Source of the DNA: CADEFX01 sp050260355
Lineage (GTDB): Bacteria > Pseudomonadota > Alphaproteobacteria > Rhizobiales > Hyphomicrobiaceae
Assembly: GCA_050260355.1 (NCBI GenBank)
Contig: JBLNBZ010000106.1
Span: 1 to 38,324 of the forward strand
Length of the DNA: 38,324 bases
Reading direction: 5' to 3'
Position numbers and translations under genes: made by a program. The notes under the pieces are model-generated. The model did no database searches, was not told the DNA's origin, and saw nothing but the letters and a program-made list of their open reading frames with translations. Shown piece by piece: positions 26,703 through 36,758 of the stretch. Positions within the stretch are counted from its first letter, which is position 1; each line of letters opens with the position of its first letter.

Positions 26703-28632
26703 CAAGGCGACCTCGACGCTGCCGAAGCTGCTGCGGCGCAACGCGCGCGCGTTCGGCAGCCGGCCGGGGATGCGTGAGAAGGACCGCGGCATCTGGCGCA
26801 CATTCGACTGGCGTGCGTGCCTCGGCAACGTGCGCGATCTGTCGCTTGGTCTCGCCGCGCTCGGTTTCAGGCGCGGGGACAAGCTGGCGGTGGTCGGCGA
26901 CAACCGCCCGCGGCTCTACTGGGCACAGCTCGCGGCGCAGGCGCTGGGCGGCGCGGCTGTGCCCGTGTACCAGGACGCCATCGCTTCCGAGATCGTCTAC
27001 GTGCTCAACCACGCGGAGGTCTCGATCATCGTCGCGGAGGATCAGGAGCAGGTCGACAAGATCCTGTCGCTGAGGCGCGATCTGCCAGCGCTGCGCTGGG
27101 TGATCTACGAGGATCCTCGCGGCATGAGCGGGTACGACGAGCCGATCCTGAAATCTTATGCCAGCGTGCAGGCGATGGGGCGGGACTTCGCGAAGCAGGA
27201 CGCCGGCTACTTCGAGCGCGAGCTCGAGGCAGGGTCAGCCGGCGACGTGGCGATGATCGCCTATACCTCGGGGACTACCGGCCAGCCCAAGGGCGTGCTG
27301 CTCAGCCATCACAACATGGTGGCAACGGCGGAGTGCTTCCTGTCCGCAGAATCGGTCAAGCGCGGTGACAACTGGCTCGCCTACCTGCCGATGGCCTGGG
27401 TCGGCGACGTGATGTTCTCGCTCAGTACGGCGCTGGCGGCCGGCGTCACGGTCAACTGCCCGGAGAGCCCCGAGACGGTGCAGCGGGATCTGCGCGAGCT
27501 CGGTCCCAATGCGCTGCTGGCGCCGCCGCGCATCTGGGAGAGCCTGCTGACCCAGCTCCAGGTGAAGGCCGCCGATGCGTCCTGGCTCAAGCGGCGGCTC
27601 TTCGAGCTGTTCCGCGCCGTGGCCGAGAAGCGCGAGCTGCTGCGGACGGACGGCAAGCCCGTGCCGCTGCGCACGCGGCTTGCCTATCGCATCGGCGAGG
27701 CGGTCGTGTATGGACCGGTGCGCGATCAGCTCGGCCTGCGCAACGCGCGCTGGTGCTACACGGGCGGGGCGCCGCTCGGGCCCGACACGTTCCGCTTCTT
27801 CCGCTCCTTCGGCGTCAACCTGAAGCAGATCTACGGGGCGACCGAGGCGAGCGCCCTCGTCGCCTTCCAGCGCGACGACCGCGCCGACCCCAACACCGTC
27901 GGCAATCCCGTTCCCGGCGTCGACGTGCGCATCGATGACAACGGCGAGCTGCAGATCAAGGGGCCGGGCGTGTTCATCGGTTACTACAAGCAGGAGGAGG
28001 AAACCCGCGCGGCGATGACGCCCGACGGCTGGCTCAAAAGCGGGGATGCGGCGCTGATCGATCCGCGCGGAGATCTTGCCATCATCGATCGCGCCAAGGA
28101 CGTCGGCAAGCTCGCGTGCGGCGCACCCTACGCACCGCAGTTCCTCGAGAACAAGCTGAAGTTCAGCCCCTATATCCGCGAGGCCGTGGCGTTCGGCCAC
28201 GACCGCGATTTCGTTGCCGCCATGATCGCGATCGACCTCGGCACGGTCGGCAACTGGGCGGAGCGGCGCGGGCTGCCATACACCAGCTTCATGGATCTGA
28301 GCCGCAAGCCGGAGGTGGCGGCGCTCGCCGTGCAGGAGGTCGCAAAGATCAATGCGTCGCTGCCGGAGCGATTGCGCGTGCGGCGCATTCTGCTGCTCAA
28401 CAAGGAGCTGGAGGCGGACGACGCAGAGATGACGCGGACGCGGAAGGTCCGGCGCCGCTTCGTGGCGGAGAAGTACGCCAAGATCATCGACGCCTTCTAT
28501 GCCGGAGACGATCAGGTCGAGCTGACGACGCAGATCACGTTCGAGGATGGGCGCAAGAGCGATCTGACGTCGACGATTGCCATCCACGACGTGCCGCAAG
28601 GCATGGGTGCGGTGGCGCGGAAGGCTGCATGA
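26686..28632 (+). CDS. AMP-dependent acyl-CoA synthetase within the liv operon
   Basis: The 648-residue ANL-family ligase would activate a carboxylic acid with ATP and CoA in the cytosol. The P-loop is YTSGTTGQPKG (193-203), the adenine motif is IYGATEASA (382-390), the hinge region is GDLAIIDRAKDVGKLACG (462-479) and the catalytic lysine K587 lies in RTRKVRRRF. It resembles the long-chain fatty acyl-CoA ligase group often found inside LivGHMKF operons in alphaproteobacteria. Its position between livG and livH, with overlapping and 13-base junctions, argues that the transported substrate is a carboxylate activated right after entry. Candidates are aromatic, terpenoid or fatty acids. The ATG at 26686 has GGGGG upstream. 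Confidence 0.92.
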   Translation: MPLADDKATSTLPKLLRRNARAFGSRPGMREKDRGIWRTFDWRACLGNVRDLSLGLAALGFRRGDKLAVVGDNRPRLYWAQLAAQALGGAAVPVYQDAIASEIVYVLNHAEVSIIVAEDQEQVDKILSLRRDLPALRWVIYEDPRGMSGYDEPILKSYASVQAMGRDFAKQDAGYFERELEAGSAGDVAMIAYTSGTTGQPKGVLLSHHNMVATAECFLSAESVKRGDNWLAYLPMAWVGDVMFSLSTALAAGVTVNCPESPETVQRDLRELGPNALLAPPRIWESLLTQLQVKAADASWLKRRLFELFRAVAEKRELLRTDGKPVPLRTRLAYRIGEAVVYGPVRDQLGLRNARWCYTGGAPLGPDTFRFFRSFGVNLKQIYGATEASALVAFQRDDRADPNTVGNPVPGVDVRIDDNGELQIKGPGVFIGYYKQEEETRAAMTPDGWLKSGDAALIDPRGDLAIIDRAKDVGKLACGAPYAPQFLENKLKFSPYIREAVAFGHDRDFVAAMIAIDLGTVGNWAERRGLPYTSFMDLSRKPEVAALAVQEVAKINASLPERLRVRRILLLNKELEADDAEMTRTRKVRRRFVAEKYAKIIDAFYAGDDQVELTTQITFEDGRKSDLTSTIAIHDVPQGMGAVARKAA

Positions 28633-28645
28633 GCGGGACGGTGCG

Positions 28646-29542
28646 ATGAGTGACGAGCTTTCATTCGCCTTCACGCTTGTTGTCAGCGGGCTCGCGATCG
28701 GCCTCATGTACTCGCTGATCGCCCTCGGTTTCGTGCTCGTCTACAAGGCAACCGACGCCATCAACTTCGCCCAGGGCGAGTTCGTGATGCTGGCGGGCTT
28801 CGTCGCGGCGGCAGTGGCCGGCATCGAAGGCGCCTCCATCTATCTGGCCATCGCAGCCGCCGTCGGCGTCATGGTCGCGTTCGGCTTCGCCCTCGAGCGG
28901 GTCGTGCTGCGACCGCTGCTCGGACGGCCGATCGTCGCCGTGATCATGGCCACGATCGGGCTCGGCGCCATTCTGCGCGGCCTGCCGCCGATCACCGTCG
29001 GCGCCGAGACGAAGGCGCTGTCGCTGCCGATCGGCGATGAGCCCTACTCGATCGGGCCGGCGACGCTGCCGCCGATCCAGGTCCTGGGCGTCGTGGTTTC
29101 CCTCGTGTTTCTGGCGGCCTTCTCCTGGTTCTTCCTGAAGAGTCGAATGGGCGTCGCCATGCGTGCGGTCGCCGACAATCAGCAGGTGGCCATGGCGATG
29201 GGCATCAACGTGCAGCGCTACTTCGCGCTGGCGTGGGCCATGGCCGGGGTGGTGTCGGCGCTCGGCGGCGTGATCTGGGGCAGCATGCTCGGTGTGGATA
29301 CCCACCTGGCGCTGGTCGGGCTCAAGGTCTTCCCGGTCGTGATCCTGGGCGGGCTCGATTCGATCGTGGGCGCGATCGTCGGCGGCCTGATCGTCGGCGT
29401 GGTGGAGAGCATCGCGGCCGGCTACCTCGACCCTTACGTGGGTGGAGGCACGAAGGATTTCGCCCCTTATGTCCTGATGATCGCGGCGCTGATGTTCAAG
29501 CCGTACGGCTTGTTCGGGCAGCACAAGATCGAGCGCGTGTAG
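28646..29542 (+). CDS. livH: Branched-chain-type ABC transporter permease, LivH-like
   Basis: The 298-residue inner-membrane protein is one of the two permeases of the HAAT importer. The N-terminal pattern GLAIGLMYSLIALGFVLVYKATDAINFAQGEFVML is the LivH hallmark, read here as overlapping blocks. RAVADNQQVAMAMGIN in the cytoplasmic loop is the EAA-like coupling segment, and VGLKVFPVVILGGLDSIVGAIVGG closes the core. About eight transmembrane segments are expected. ATG 28646 (MSDELSFAF) starts 13 bases after the ligase stop. A longer frame from 28577 would run inside the ligase gene and is not used. livM follows 10 bases later. Confidence 0.94.
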   Translation: MSDELSFAFTLVVSGLAIGLMYSLIALGFVLVYKATDAINFAQGEFVMLAGFVAAAVAGIEGASIYLAIAAAVGVMVAFGFALERVVLRPLLGRPIVAVIMATIGLGAILRGLPPITVGAETKALSLPIGDEPYSIGPATLPPIQVLGVVVSLVFLAAFSWFFLKSRMGVAMRAVADNQQVAMAMGINVQRYFALAWAMAGVVSALGGVIWGSMLGVDTHLALVGLKVFPVVILGGLDSIVGAIVGGLIVGVVESIAAGYLDPYVGGGTKDFAPYVLMIAALMFKPYGLFGQHKIERV

Positions 29543-29552
29543 GAGCCGGCGC

Positions 29553-30620
29553 ATGTTCCATCGCGAGGCTGGCGTCTTCAAGACGAGCTACGCCGCCGAC
29601 ATGGCGCTTTATCCCCTGCCGATCGCCCGGTGGGCCGTGCTCGCGATCGCGGTCCTGTTCGCCGTCGTTCTACCGAGCGCTCTGCACGAGTATTACCTGT
29701 CGATCATCAACCTGGTGCTGATCGCGGTGGTCGGCGCGCTGGGGCTGAACATTCTCGTCGGCTACACGGGGCAGATCTCGGTCGGGCACGCCGCGTTCAT
29801 GTCGGTCGGTGCCTACACGGCGGCCAACCTGGCCGTGAGGCTCGATCTCCCGTTCTGGATCACGCTGCCGGCGGGCGGACTGATGGCGGCGCTCATCGGC
29901 GCCATCGTCGGAATACCGAGCCTGCGCATCAAGGGCCTCTATCTGGCCATCGCTACGCTTGCAGGCCAGCTCATCATCGAGTGGACCATCAATCACGTGC
30001 CGGCCATTTCCGGCGGGGCACAGGCCTCGATCGAGGTGCCGCGGCCCGCGCTGTTCGGCATGCAGCTCAAGACGCAGGGCGAGCTGTATTTCTTCCTGCT
30101 GTTCTTCGCTGCGTTGGCGATCGTCGCGACATTGAACCTGGTGAGGAGCCGCATCGGACGCGCGTTCGTGGCGATCCGCGATCAGGATATCGCCGCCGAG
30201 ATCATCGGCATCAACATCTTTCGCTACAAGCTGCTGTCGTTCGCAATCTCGTCGTTCTACGCCGGCGTGTGCGGCGTGCTCTACACGTACTATCTCGGCA
30301 TCGCCAACTACGAGCAGTTCCAGATCGTCGTGTCGATCGACTATCTGGCCATGATCATCATCGGCGGGCTGGGGTCGGTGCTCGGCTCCATTCTCGGCGC
30401 GGCGTTCGTGACCATGCTGCCGATCGTCATCCGGGTGGTGGTGGAGAGCTTCGGCGAGCTGTTTTTCGACCCTTCCGAGCTCGCGAACATCACCTCGAGC
30501 CTGCGCCTGATCCTGTTCGGCGCCCTCATCATTTTCTTCCTCGTCGTGGAGCCGGAAGGCCTGAACCGGCTCTGGCGCAACATCCGCAACTACTTCAGGG
30601 TATGGCCATTCTCGTACTGA
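29553..30620 (+). CDS. livM: Branched-chain-type ABC transporter permease, LivM-like
   Basis: The 355-residue second permease pairs with LivH. It has GLNILVGYTGQISVGHAAFMSVGAY in the first membrane half, PSLRIKGLYLAIATLAGQ, and the coupling loop RAFVAIRDQDIAAEIIGIN. The final segment has the IIIGGLGSVLGSILGAAF motif. The extended C-terminus ends in a basic tail (LWRNIRNYFRVWPFSY). An AGGAG element overlapping the livH stop precedes ATG 29553. It is 34 bases upstream of livK. Confidence 0.94.
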   Translation: MFHREAGVFKTSYAADMALYPLPIARWAVLAIAVLFAVVLPSALHEYYLSIINLVLIAVVGALGLNILVGYTGQISVGHAAFMSVGAYTAANLAVRLDLPFWITLPAGGLMAALIGAIVGIPSLRIKGLYLAIATLAGQLIIEWTINHVPAISGGAQASIEVPRPALFGMQLKTQGELYFFLLFFAALAIVATLNLVRSRIGRAFVAIRDQDIAAEIIGINIFRYKLLSFAISSFYAGVCGVLYTYYLGIANYEQFQIVVSIDYLAMIIIGGLGSVLGSILGAAFVTMLPIVIRVVVESFGELFFDPSELANITSSLRLILFGALIIFFLVVEPEGLNRLWRNIRNYFRVWPFSY

Positions 30621-30654
30621 AGATCCAACAAGAACCAAGCCAGGGAGGTACCTC

Positions 30655-31902
30655 ATGTCGATGTCACTGCGGAAATGGCTGAGCGCGGCGGGTGTTGCCG
30701 CCGGTTTGGCGCTGTCGGCAAGCGCTGCGTGCGCGCAGGAGAAGCAGGTCGTGTTCGGACTGCAATGCGACCGCACCGGGGCGACCCAGACGGTCGGCAT
30801 CTTCCTGTGCCCGGGCTATCACGACTACGTCGCGCTGGTGAACAGCAAGGGCGGTGTCGAAGGCTACAAGATCAAGGTGATCGAGGTCGACAACGAGTAC
30901 AAGGTGCCCCCGGCCATGGAGGCGCACGAGCGCTTCAAGAAGGAAGGGGCAGTGCTCGAGGGGCTCTATGGCACGCCGCAGACGGCCGCGCTGACCAAGA
31001 AGCTGGAGGAGGACAAGATCCTCGGCACCTCGCCCGGATTCGGCACCGCCGCGGCCGCCGATGGCCTGCGCTATCCTTACGTGTTCCCGATTGCAGCGAG
31101 CTACTGGTCGCAGGCGACAGCCGGTGTCGCCTTCGCCAAGGAGAAGCTCGGCGGCACCCTCAAGGGCAAGAAGATCGCCTACCTGTTCTATGACAATCCG
31201 GCCGGCAAGGAGCCGCTGCCGCTGTTCGAGGACCTCGCCAAGCAGGAGGGCTTCGAGCTCAGAACGTTCGCGGTGCCGGCTCCCGGTGTCGAGATGGGTG
31301 CGCAGGTGCTCGATATCACGGCGCGGTACAAGCCGGACTTCGTCATTACGCATCTGTTCGGACGCTCGCCGTCGGTGGCGGTCAAGGAGCTCAAGGGCAA
31401 GGGCTATCCGTTGAGCAAGGTCGTCGCCTTCGTGTGGGGTGCCTCGGAGGCGGACGTTCGGGCGGCAGGCGGATTCGGGTTCGCCGAAGGCTACAACGTC
31501 ATGCAGTTCGCCGGCGTCGGCACCGACTATCCCGTGATCGGCGAGATCAACGCCATGTACAAGGCGCAGGGCAAGCCGCATCCGAAGGAGCAGGACACCA
31601 GCGTCTTCTACAATCGCGGTGTGATGGTGGCGGCGCTGCACGTGGAGGCCGTGCGCAACGCCATCAAGGCCAAGGGCGGTGCGGCCCCGACCAGCGAGGA
31701 CGTCAAGAAGGGCATGGAGTCGATCAGCAACTTCACGCTGGGCGGCATCGTGCCACCGATGAAGATCACGCCGGAGGACCACGAGGGCGGCGGCTGGGTG
31801 CGGATCTGGACCGTGAAAGGCGGCAAGTTCGTCCCGGCGGGCGACTGGAAGCAGCCCTATCGCGAGCTGATCAAGAAACACCTTGCCATGACGAAAAACT
31901 AA
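30655..31902 (+). CDS. livK: ABC transporter substrate-binding protein, LivK-like
   Basis: The 415-residue periplasmic receptor for the HAAT importer. A signal peptide is clear: basic start MSMSLRKW, hydrophobic core and ACA|QE cleavage after residue 27. The mature part has the Peripla_BP_6 pattern: VFGLQCDRTGATQTVG near the N-terminus, ALVNSKGGVEGYKIKVIEVD, and a KKIAYLFYDNPAGKEPLPLF hinge-side segment. It shows no amino-acid consensus GxxSG at the start, which fits the idea that the ligand is not a branched-chain amino acid. An AGGGAGG ribosome binding site sits before ATG 30655, among the strongest in the window. A hairpin follows the gene. Confidence 0.94.
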   Translation: MSMSLRKWLSAAGVAAGLALSASAACAQEKQVVFGLQCDRTGATQTVGIFLCPGYHDYVALVNSKGGVEGYKIKVIEVDNEYKVPPAMEAHERFKKEGAVLEGLYGTPQTAALTKKLEEDKILGTSPGFGTAAAADGLRYPYVFPIAASYWSQATAGVAFAKEKLGGTLKGKKIAYLFYDNPAGKEPLPLFEDLAKQEGFELRTFAVPAPGVEMGAQVLDITARYKPDFVITHLFGRSPSVAVKELKGKGYPLSKVVAFVWGASEADVRAAGGFGFAEGYNVMQFAGVGTDYPVIGEINAMYKAQGKPHPKEQDTSVFYNRGVMVAALHVEAVRNAIKAKGGAAPTSEDVKKGMESISNFTLGGIVPPMKITPEDHEGGGWVRIWTVKGGKFVPAGDWKQPYRELIKKHLAMTKN

Positions 31903-31910
31903 CAGGGGGG

Positions 31911-31937
31911 CGCGGGCGGCAGGCGGGGCCGCCCGCG
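31911..31937 (+). terminator. Intra-operon hairpin between livK and livF, candidate attenuator
   Basis: CGCGGGCGGC (31911-31920) pairs perfectly with GCCGCCCGCG (31928-31937), leaving a 7-base loop, followed by ATTTT. It looks like a leaky rho-independent terminator. A structure here could raise livK mRNA relative to livF, since the binding protein is needed in excess. Function is inferred from form and location. Confidence 0.6.
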
Positions 31938-31964
31938 ATTTTCCTAAGGCCCATCGGGGTCGCA

Positions 31965-32759
<795 letters not shown>

Positions 32760-32901
32760 GCGCCTGCCTTCCAGCGGATTGGAGTTGCCGGGGCGGCTTG
32801 CGCGCGGGGCGTATTGGGGGTTTGCTTCATGCCGGCCCGCAAGAGCATCGACGCCGTCGTTCGAACGGGCAGCAGACCGTCAGAGAATGAGGATGGACGT
32901 T

Positions 32902-33660
32902 ATGAGCCTTGCCGGGAAAGTGGTGATCGTGACCGGGGCAGCGCGCGGCCTGGGGCGCGAGTACGCGCTGGCGCTGGCGCGGCGCGGCGCGCACGTGGCG
33001 GCTTGCGACCTGGCCGATTGCACCGCAACGGCCGAGCAGGTGAAGAGCGAAGGCGGCAAGGCCATCGCTATCAAGACGGACGTGTCCTCGGCCGCTGAGA
33101 CGCAGGAGCTTGCCCGCGCTACGGCCAACGCCTTCGGCCGGATCGACGGCCTCATCAACAATGCTGCGCTCTATGCGACGCTGCGCGGCGGCCGGTTCGA
33201 TGCCATCAGCGAGGCCGACTGGGAAGCGGCCATGGCGGTCAACGTCAAGGGCATCTGGAACTGCTGCAAGGCCGTGGTGCCGCAGATGCGCAAGGCGGGC
33301 GGCGGTAGCATCGTCAACATCGCATCGCTCGCGGCCACCTACGGCCTGCCGTTCGCTCTGCACTACACCACGTCGAAGGCCGCCGTGATCGGTTTGACGC
33401 GCGGCCTCGCCCGCGAGCTGGGCCGCGACCGCATTCGGGTCAACGCGGTGGCGCCGTCGGCGGTGCTGACGGAGGGCACGCGCGAGTTCTTCGGCGACAA
33501 GCACGACAAGGCGCTCGAGGTCATCAAGTCGGGCCAGGCCATCCAGCGCAACCTGGAGCCGGCGGATGTGGCCGGCACCGTGCTGTGGCTTCTCTCCGAT
33601 GACAGCGCCTTCACGACCGGGCAGACCATCGCCGTCGACGGCGGCACCGTCATGCACTGA
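32902..33660 (+). CDS. Short-chain dehydrogenase/reductase (SDR)
   Basis: The 252-residue classical SDR oxidises or reduces an alcohol/ketone with NAD(P). The cofactor motif is TGAARGLG (11-18), NNAA is at 86-89, and the catalytic tetrad is N114 or nearby with S142, Y155 and K159 (YTTSK). The C-terminal AVDGGTVMH is typical of FabG-like members. D36 at the end of the second strand (AACDLAD) suggests a preference for NAD over NADP, an inference from the usual rule. ATG 32902 (MSLAGKVVIVTG) is chosen since AGGA lies eight bases upstream; ATG 32887 and 32893 are in-frame alternatives. Lying after livF, it may oxidise an intermediate formed from the imported acid. It converges on the TRAP permease gene, 18 bases away. 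Confidence 0.93.
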   Translation: MSLAGKVVIVTGAARGLGREYALALARRGAHVAACDLADCTATAEQVKSEGGKAIAIKTDVSSAAETQELARATANAFGRIDGLINNAALYATLRGGRFDAISEADWEAAMAVNVKGIWNCCKAVVPQMRKAGGGSIVNIASLAATYGLPFALHYTTSKAAVIGLTRGLARELGRDRIRVNAVAPSAVLTEGTREFFGDKHDKALEVIKSGQAIQRNLEPADVAGTVLWLLSDDSAFTTGQTIAVDGGTVMH

Positions 33661-33678
33661 TGCGGCGGCCTCCGCGGC

Positions 33679-35619
33679 TCAGGTCGGCGCGGCCGATTGA
33701 GAGTGCGCCGGCACGAGCCAGCGCCATCCGAGGAACCCCAGGATCATGACGACGCCGATCCCATCGGCCCAGAAGGTCGGATAGAACAGGATGCCCGCCG
33801 CGGCGAACAGATAGAGGCGCCCCGGCCATCCGAGCGGTCCGAGCAGATAGCCGATGGCGCCGCCGCTCATGGCAACGATGGCGGCCCATGTGATCGCCAC
33901 GTGGTAGACGATCCATTGCGGTTCGCCGTTCAGCAGCAGCTCGGGCCGATAGACCATCATGAAGGGAATGAAGAATACCGCCCCGGCGATGCGCAGCGCC
34001 TGGCCCGCCACGCTCCAGAAGTTCTCGTTGACGATGGAGGCTGCCGCATACACCGAGGCGCACACGGGCGGTGTGATGGCGGAAAGGATGGCGAAGTAGA
34101 AGATGAAGAGATGCGCGGTGAGCGGCGCGAGCCCGAGCTTGATCAGCACCGCTGCCGCAACCGAGGCGGTCAGCAGATAGGATGCGGTCGTCGGCACGTC
34201 CATGCCGAGCATGATGCACAGGACTGCCGTGATCAGGAGCACGACGATCAGGCTCTCGCCTGTCAGGCCGAGCAGGAGCTGGGAGAATTTGACGCCGATC
34301 CCGGAGGCCGTGAGCACGGTGACCAGCAAGGCCGCCGCGGCAAGCAGGGCGGCAATGGCCACCACGCCCTTCGCGCCGTCGACGAACCCGGTCCACACGG
34401 CTGTGCCGAAGGCCCGGGCTTCGGCAGCGAAACTTGCGCCGCCCGTGATGCAGCCGACCACCCGCACCACGGCGGCAATCACGATCAAGGCAATCGTGGC
34501 GGCCGCACCCGCCAGCGTCGGCGTGTAGTCGTCGAACAGGAGCCAGGCCAGCAGCAGAAGCGGGCCGAACGCCACGATCGCGTCGCGCGAAAGGAAAACG
34601 TCGCGGGCGCGGGGCAGGTCCTCGCGCGGCATGGGCTTCAAGCCGTGGCCGCGCGCATAGCAATCGATGCTGAAGTAGATGGCGCTGAAGTACAGGATCG
34701 CCGGAATCGCCGCGGCGAGGGCGACGGACGCATAGGGAATGTTCAGCAACTCGGCCATGATGAAGGCGCCGGCGCCCATGACCGGCGGCATGATCTGGCC
34801 TCCGGCCGAGGCGGACGCCTCGATCCCGCCGGCGAAGTCCTTGCGATAGCCGGCGCGAACCATGGTCGGGATGGTGATTGTCCCCACGGACATGACGTTG
34901 GCGACCGCCGAGCCCGAGATCGTGCCGAACAGGGCGGAGGTGACGACGGCGACTTTGGCAGGGCCGCCGTACGTGCGACCCGCGATGACCGTGGCCGCGC
35001 GCATGAAGACGTCGCCCGCGCCGAGCGTCATCAGCAGCGATCCCAGCACGACGTAGATGGCCACCACGCGCGTGCCGATGTCGGCGAGGAGGCCGAACAT
35101 GCCCTGCGTGGACCCGTAGAGCGTGCTGATCGCCGTATCCAGGGAGACCTTGGGCGGCTGCCAGCTCCCGCCGAGCAGATCGTGGCCCCAGAAATAGTAG
35201 GCGAGCGAGATGACCGCCATGAGCGGCAGCGAAAGCCCGACCGAGCGGCGCGCGGCCTCGAGCGCAACGAGGATCGTCACGACGCCGAGCGTGATATCGA
35301 GCGTCGTGAGATCGTTCATCACGTCCATCAGGCGGTTGGCTTCCAGCAGGATGTTGAGGCCGCCGAGAAGGGCTGCAGCGCCGAGGGCGATGTCGAGCGC
35401 GGTGCGCAGGCCCGAGGTGCGGGCCGCGGCCAGGGCGGTCGAGAAATAGACCAGCGCCAGGCCGCAGCTGATGAAGATGGCCCGCTGCTGCAACGGCTCG
35501 AGCGGCGGCGCGATCGAGGTGATCAGGTGAAACAGTGCGTAGGCGACGAGGCCTGCTTCGAGCAGGCGCCGAAAAGCGCTCAATACCGGACCACCCGGGT
35601 CCTGCGTCTCCGGTTGCAT
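33679..35619 (-). CDS. TRAP transporter fused permease (DctQ-DctM type, TAXI-associated)
   Basis: The 646-residue inner-membrane protein combines the small and large TRAP permease subunits, the usual form in TAXI systems. The N-terminal part (about residues 15-145) is DctQ-like with four segments. The large part has the DctM hallmarks GTISGSAVANVMSVGTITIPTMVRAGYRKDFAGGIEASASAGGQIMPPVMGAGAF, given here in overlapping blocks around residues 230-285, and LGMDVPTTASYLLTASVAA near 480. It drives sodium- or proton-coupled uptake of an organic acid. A GGAG element precedes ATG 35619. It lies 39 bases downstream of the TAXI binding protein gene on the same strand. The C-terminal extension adds several further segments. 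Confidence 0.93.
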   Translation of the reverse strand: MQPETQDPGGPVLSAFRRLLEAGLVAYALFHLITSIAPPLEPLQQRAIFISCGLALVYFSTALAAARTSGLRTALDIALGAAALLGGLNILLEANRLMDVMNDLTTLDITLGVVTILVALEAARRSVGLSLPLMAVISLAYYFWGHDLLGGSWQPPKVSLDTAISTLYGSTQGMFGLLADIGTRVVAIYVVLGSLLMTLGAGDVFMRAATVIAGRTYGGPAKVAVVTSALFGTISGSAVANVMSVGTITIPTMVRAGYRKDFAGGIEASASAGGQIMPPVMGAGAFIMAELLNIPYASVALAAAIPAILYFSAIYFSIDCYARGHGLKPMPREDLPRARDVFLSRDAIVAFGPLLLLAWLLFDDYTPTLAGAAATIALIVIAAVVRVVGCITGGASFAAEARAFGTAVWTGFVDGAKGVVAIAALLAAAALLVTVLTASGIGVKFSQLLLGLTGESLIVVLLITAVLCIMLGMDVPTTASYLLTASVAAAVLIKLGLAPLTAHLFIFYFAILSAITPPVCASVYAAASIVNENFWSVAGQALRIAGAVFFIPFMMVYRPELLLNGEPQWIVYHVAITWAAIVAMSGGAIGYLLGPLGWPGRLYLFAAAGILFYPTFWADGIGVVMILGFLGWRWLVPAHSQSAAPT

Positions 35620-35658
35620 TCCGCTCTCCGGTGCCTGAGGAAATGGATCGGCGAAGCC

Positions 35659-36633
35659 CTAGGGTAGGGATTCCCAGAACTTCTTCGCCCCTGGGTGCAG
35701 CTTGATGCCGAGCTTCTCGACGTTGAGCGCCTGCTTCTTGAAGTCGAAGCTCTTGAGGTGCGGGAAGACGTCGATCAGGAACTGCCGGTTCTCATAGATG
35801 GCCTTGGCGATGGCATGAGCCGTGGCGTCATCCATGGTGGAGATGCGCGCGGAGTAGGTGGCGGGCACAACCGGCGCCAGCACCGCAGGCTGGCCAGGCA
35901 CGGTGTCGGCCGGGATCGTCATGAAGTCGACGCCTTTCACCTTGGCGAGGACCTGGGCCTTCTGCTCCTCGGTGAAGTTGACGAACTTCATCGGCGTCTT
36001 GGTCAGCAATTCGCGCATGGTGGCGTCGAGACCGCTGCCGACGCCGTACTTGGAATAGCCGACGAGATGGCGGTTGGAGATGCCTTCGACCGCATCGCTG
36101 AGGGAGCCCGGCACCCACTCGGTCTGAGCGCCCACGGCATTGAAAATGTCGTGCGTCAGCAGCTCGGCGCCGCTGCCGCGGATGCCGGCGCTGAACCGCT
36201 TGCCCTTGAGGTCGGTGAGGTTGTTGATGCCGCTGTCCACGCGCACGGCGACGTTGAGGACGACCACGTCATAGACGTAGAGCGCACCGAGGTCAGTGAC
36301 GGCCTTGTCCTTGAAGGGGCCGGTGCCGCTGCCGGCCTGCACGCTCGTGTCGACCATGACGAGGCCGAAATCGATCTCGCCCTTGGCCATGCGGCGGACG
36401 TTGTCGACGCTGGCGCCCGTCTCGATGACGTTGACGTTGGCGTTGGGCAGGTTCTTCTTGATGGCCTTGCCCATCGCCACGGCGGCGCCGTAGTGGCTGG
36501 AGGTCGAATTGGTCGAGCCGAGCGTGATTGAGGATTTTTGCGCCGCAGCCGGGCCCATGGTGAGCAGCAACCCGCAGAATGCTGCGGTCAGAAGTGCGGG
36601 CGTGCGTCGTCTCGGCTTGAATTCGAGAAACAT
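35659..36633 (-). CDS. TAXI family TRAP transporter solute-binding protein
   Basis: The 324-residue periplasmic protein delivers solute to the fused permease downstream. A signal peptide with basic MFLEFKPRRR and cleavage near AAA|QK (after residue 31) is present. The mature start SITLGSTNSTSSHYGAAVAMGKAIKK has the TAXI (TRAP-associated extracytoplasmic immunogenic) pattern, followed by VIETGASVDNVRRMAKGEIDFGLV and DLKGKRFSAGIRGSGAELLT. TAXI ligands include glutamate or 2-oxoglutarate in known cases; most members are unassigned. A GGGGAGG ribosome binding site precedes ATG 36633. A TAGGCT element near 36700 on the minus strand is a possible -10, without a clear -35. Confidence 0.93.
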   Translation of the reverse strand: MFLEFKPRRRTPALLTAAFCGLLLTMGPAAAQKSSITLGSTNSTSSHYGAAVAMGKAIKKNLPNANVNVIETGASVDNVRRMAKGEIDFGLVMVDTSVQAGSGTGPFKDKAVTDLGALYVYDVVVLNVAVRVDSGINNLTDLKGKRFSAGIRGSGAELLTHDIFNAVGAQTEWVPGSLSDAVEGISNRHLVGYSKYGVGSGLDATMRELLTKTPMKFVNFTEEQKAQVLAKVKGVDFMTIPADTVPGQPAVLAPVVPATYSARISTMDDATAHAIAKAIYENRQFLIDVFPHLKSFDFKKQALNVEKLGIKLHPGAKKFWESLP

Positions 36634-36758
36634 CAGTCCTCCCCGGAGCCATGTGTCTTGTTATGTGCCGGCGGTCGCCAGCAGCGCGGGGAGCCTAGCA
36701 CGATGCAAATTCGGGCGGAAAGGCCCTTTGCTCGGCGCCAATCCGAACGGACGCGCGC

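Noticed and set aside
31434..31964. In-frame upstream extension of livF through livK
   Set aside because: It is the other reading phase of livK; LivF homologues start at ATG 31965.
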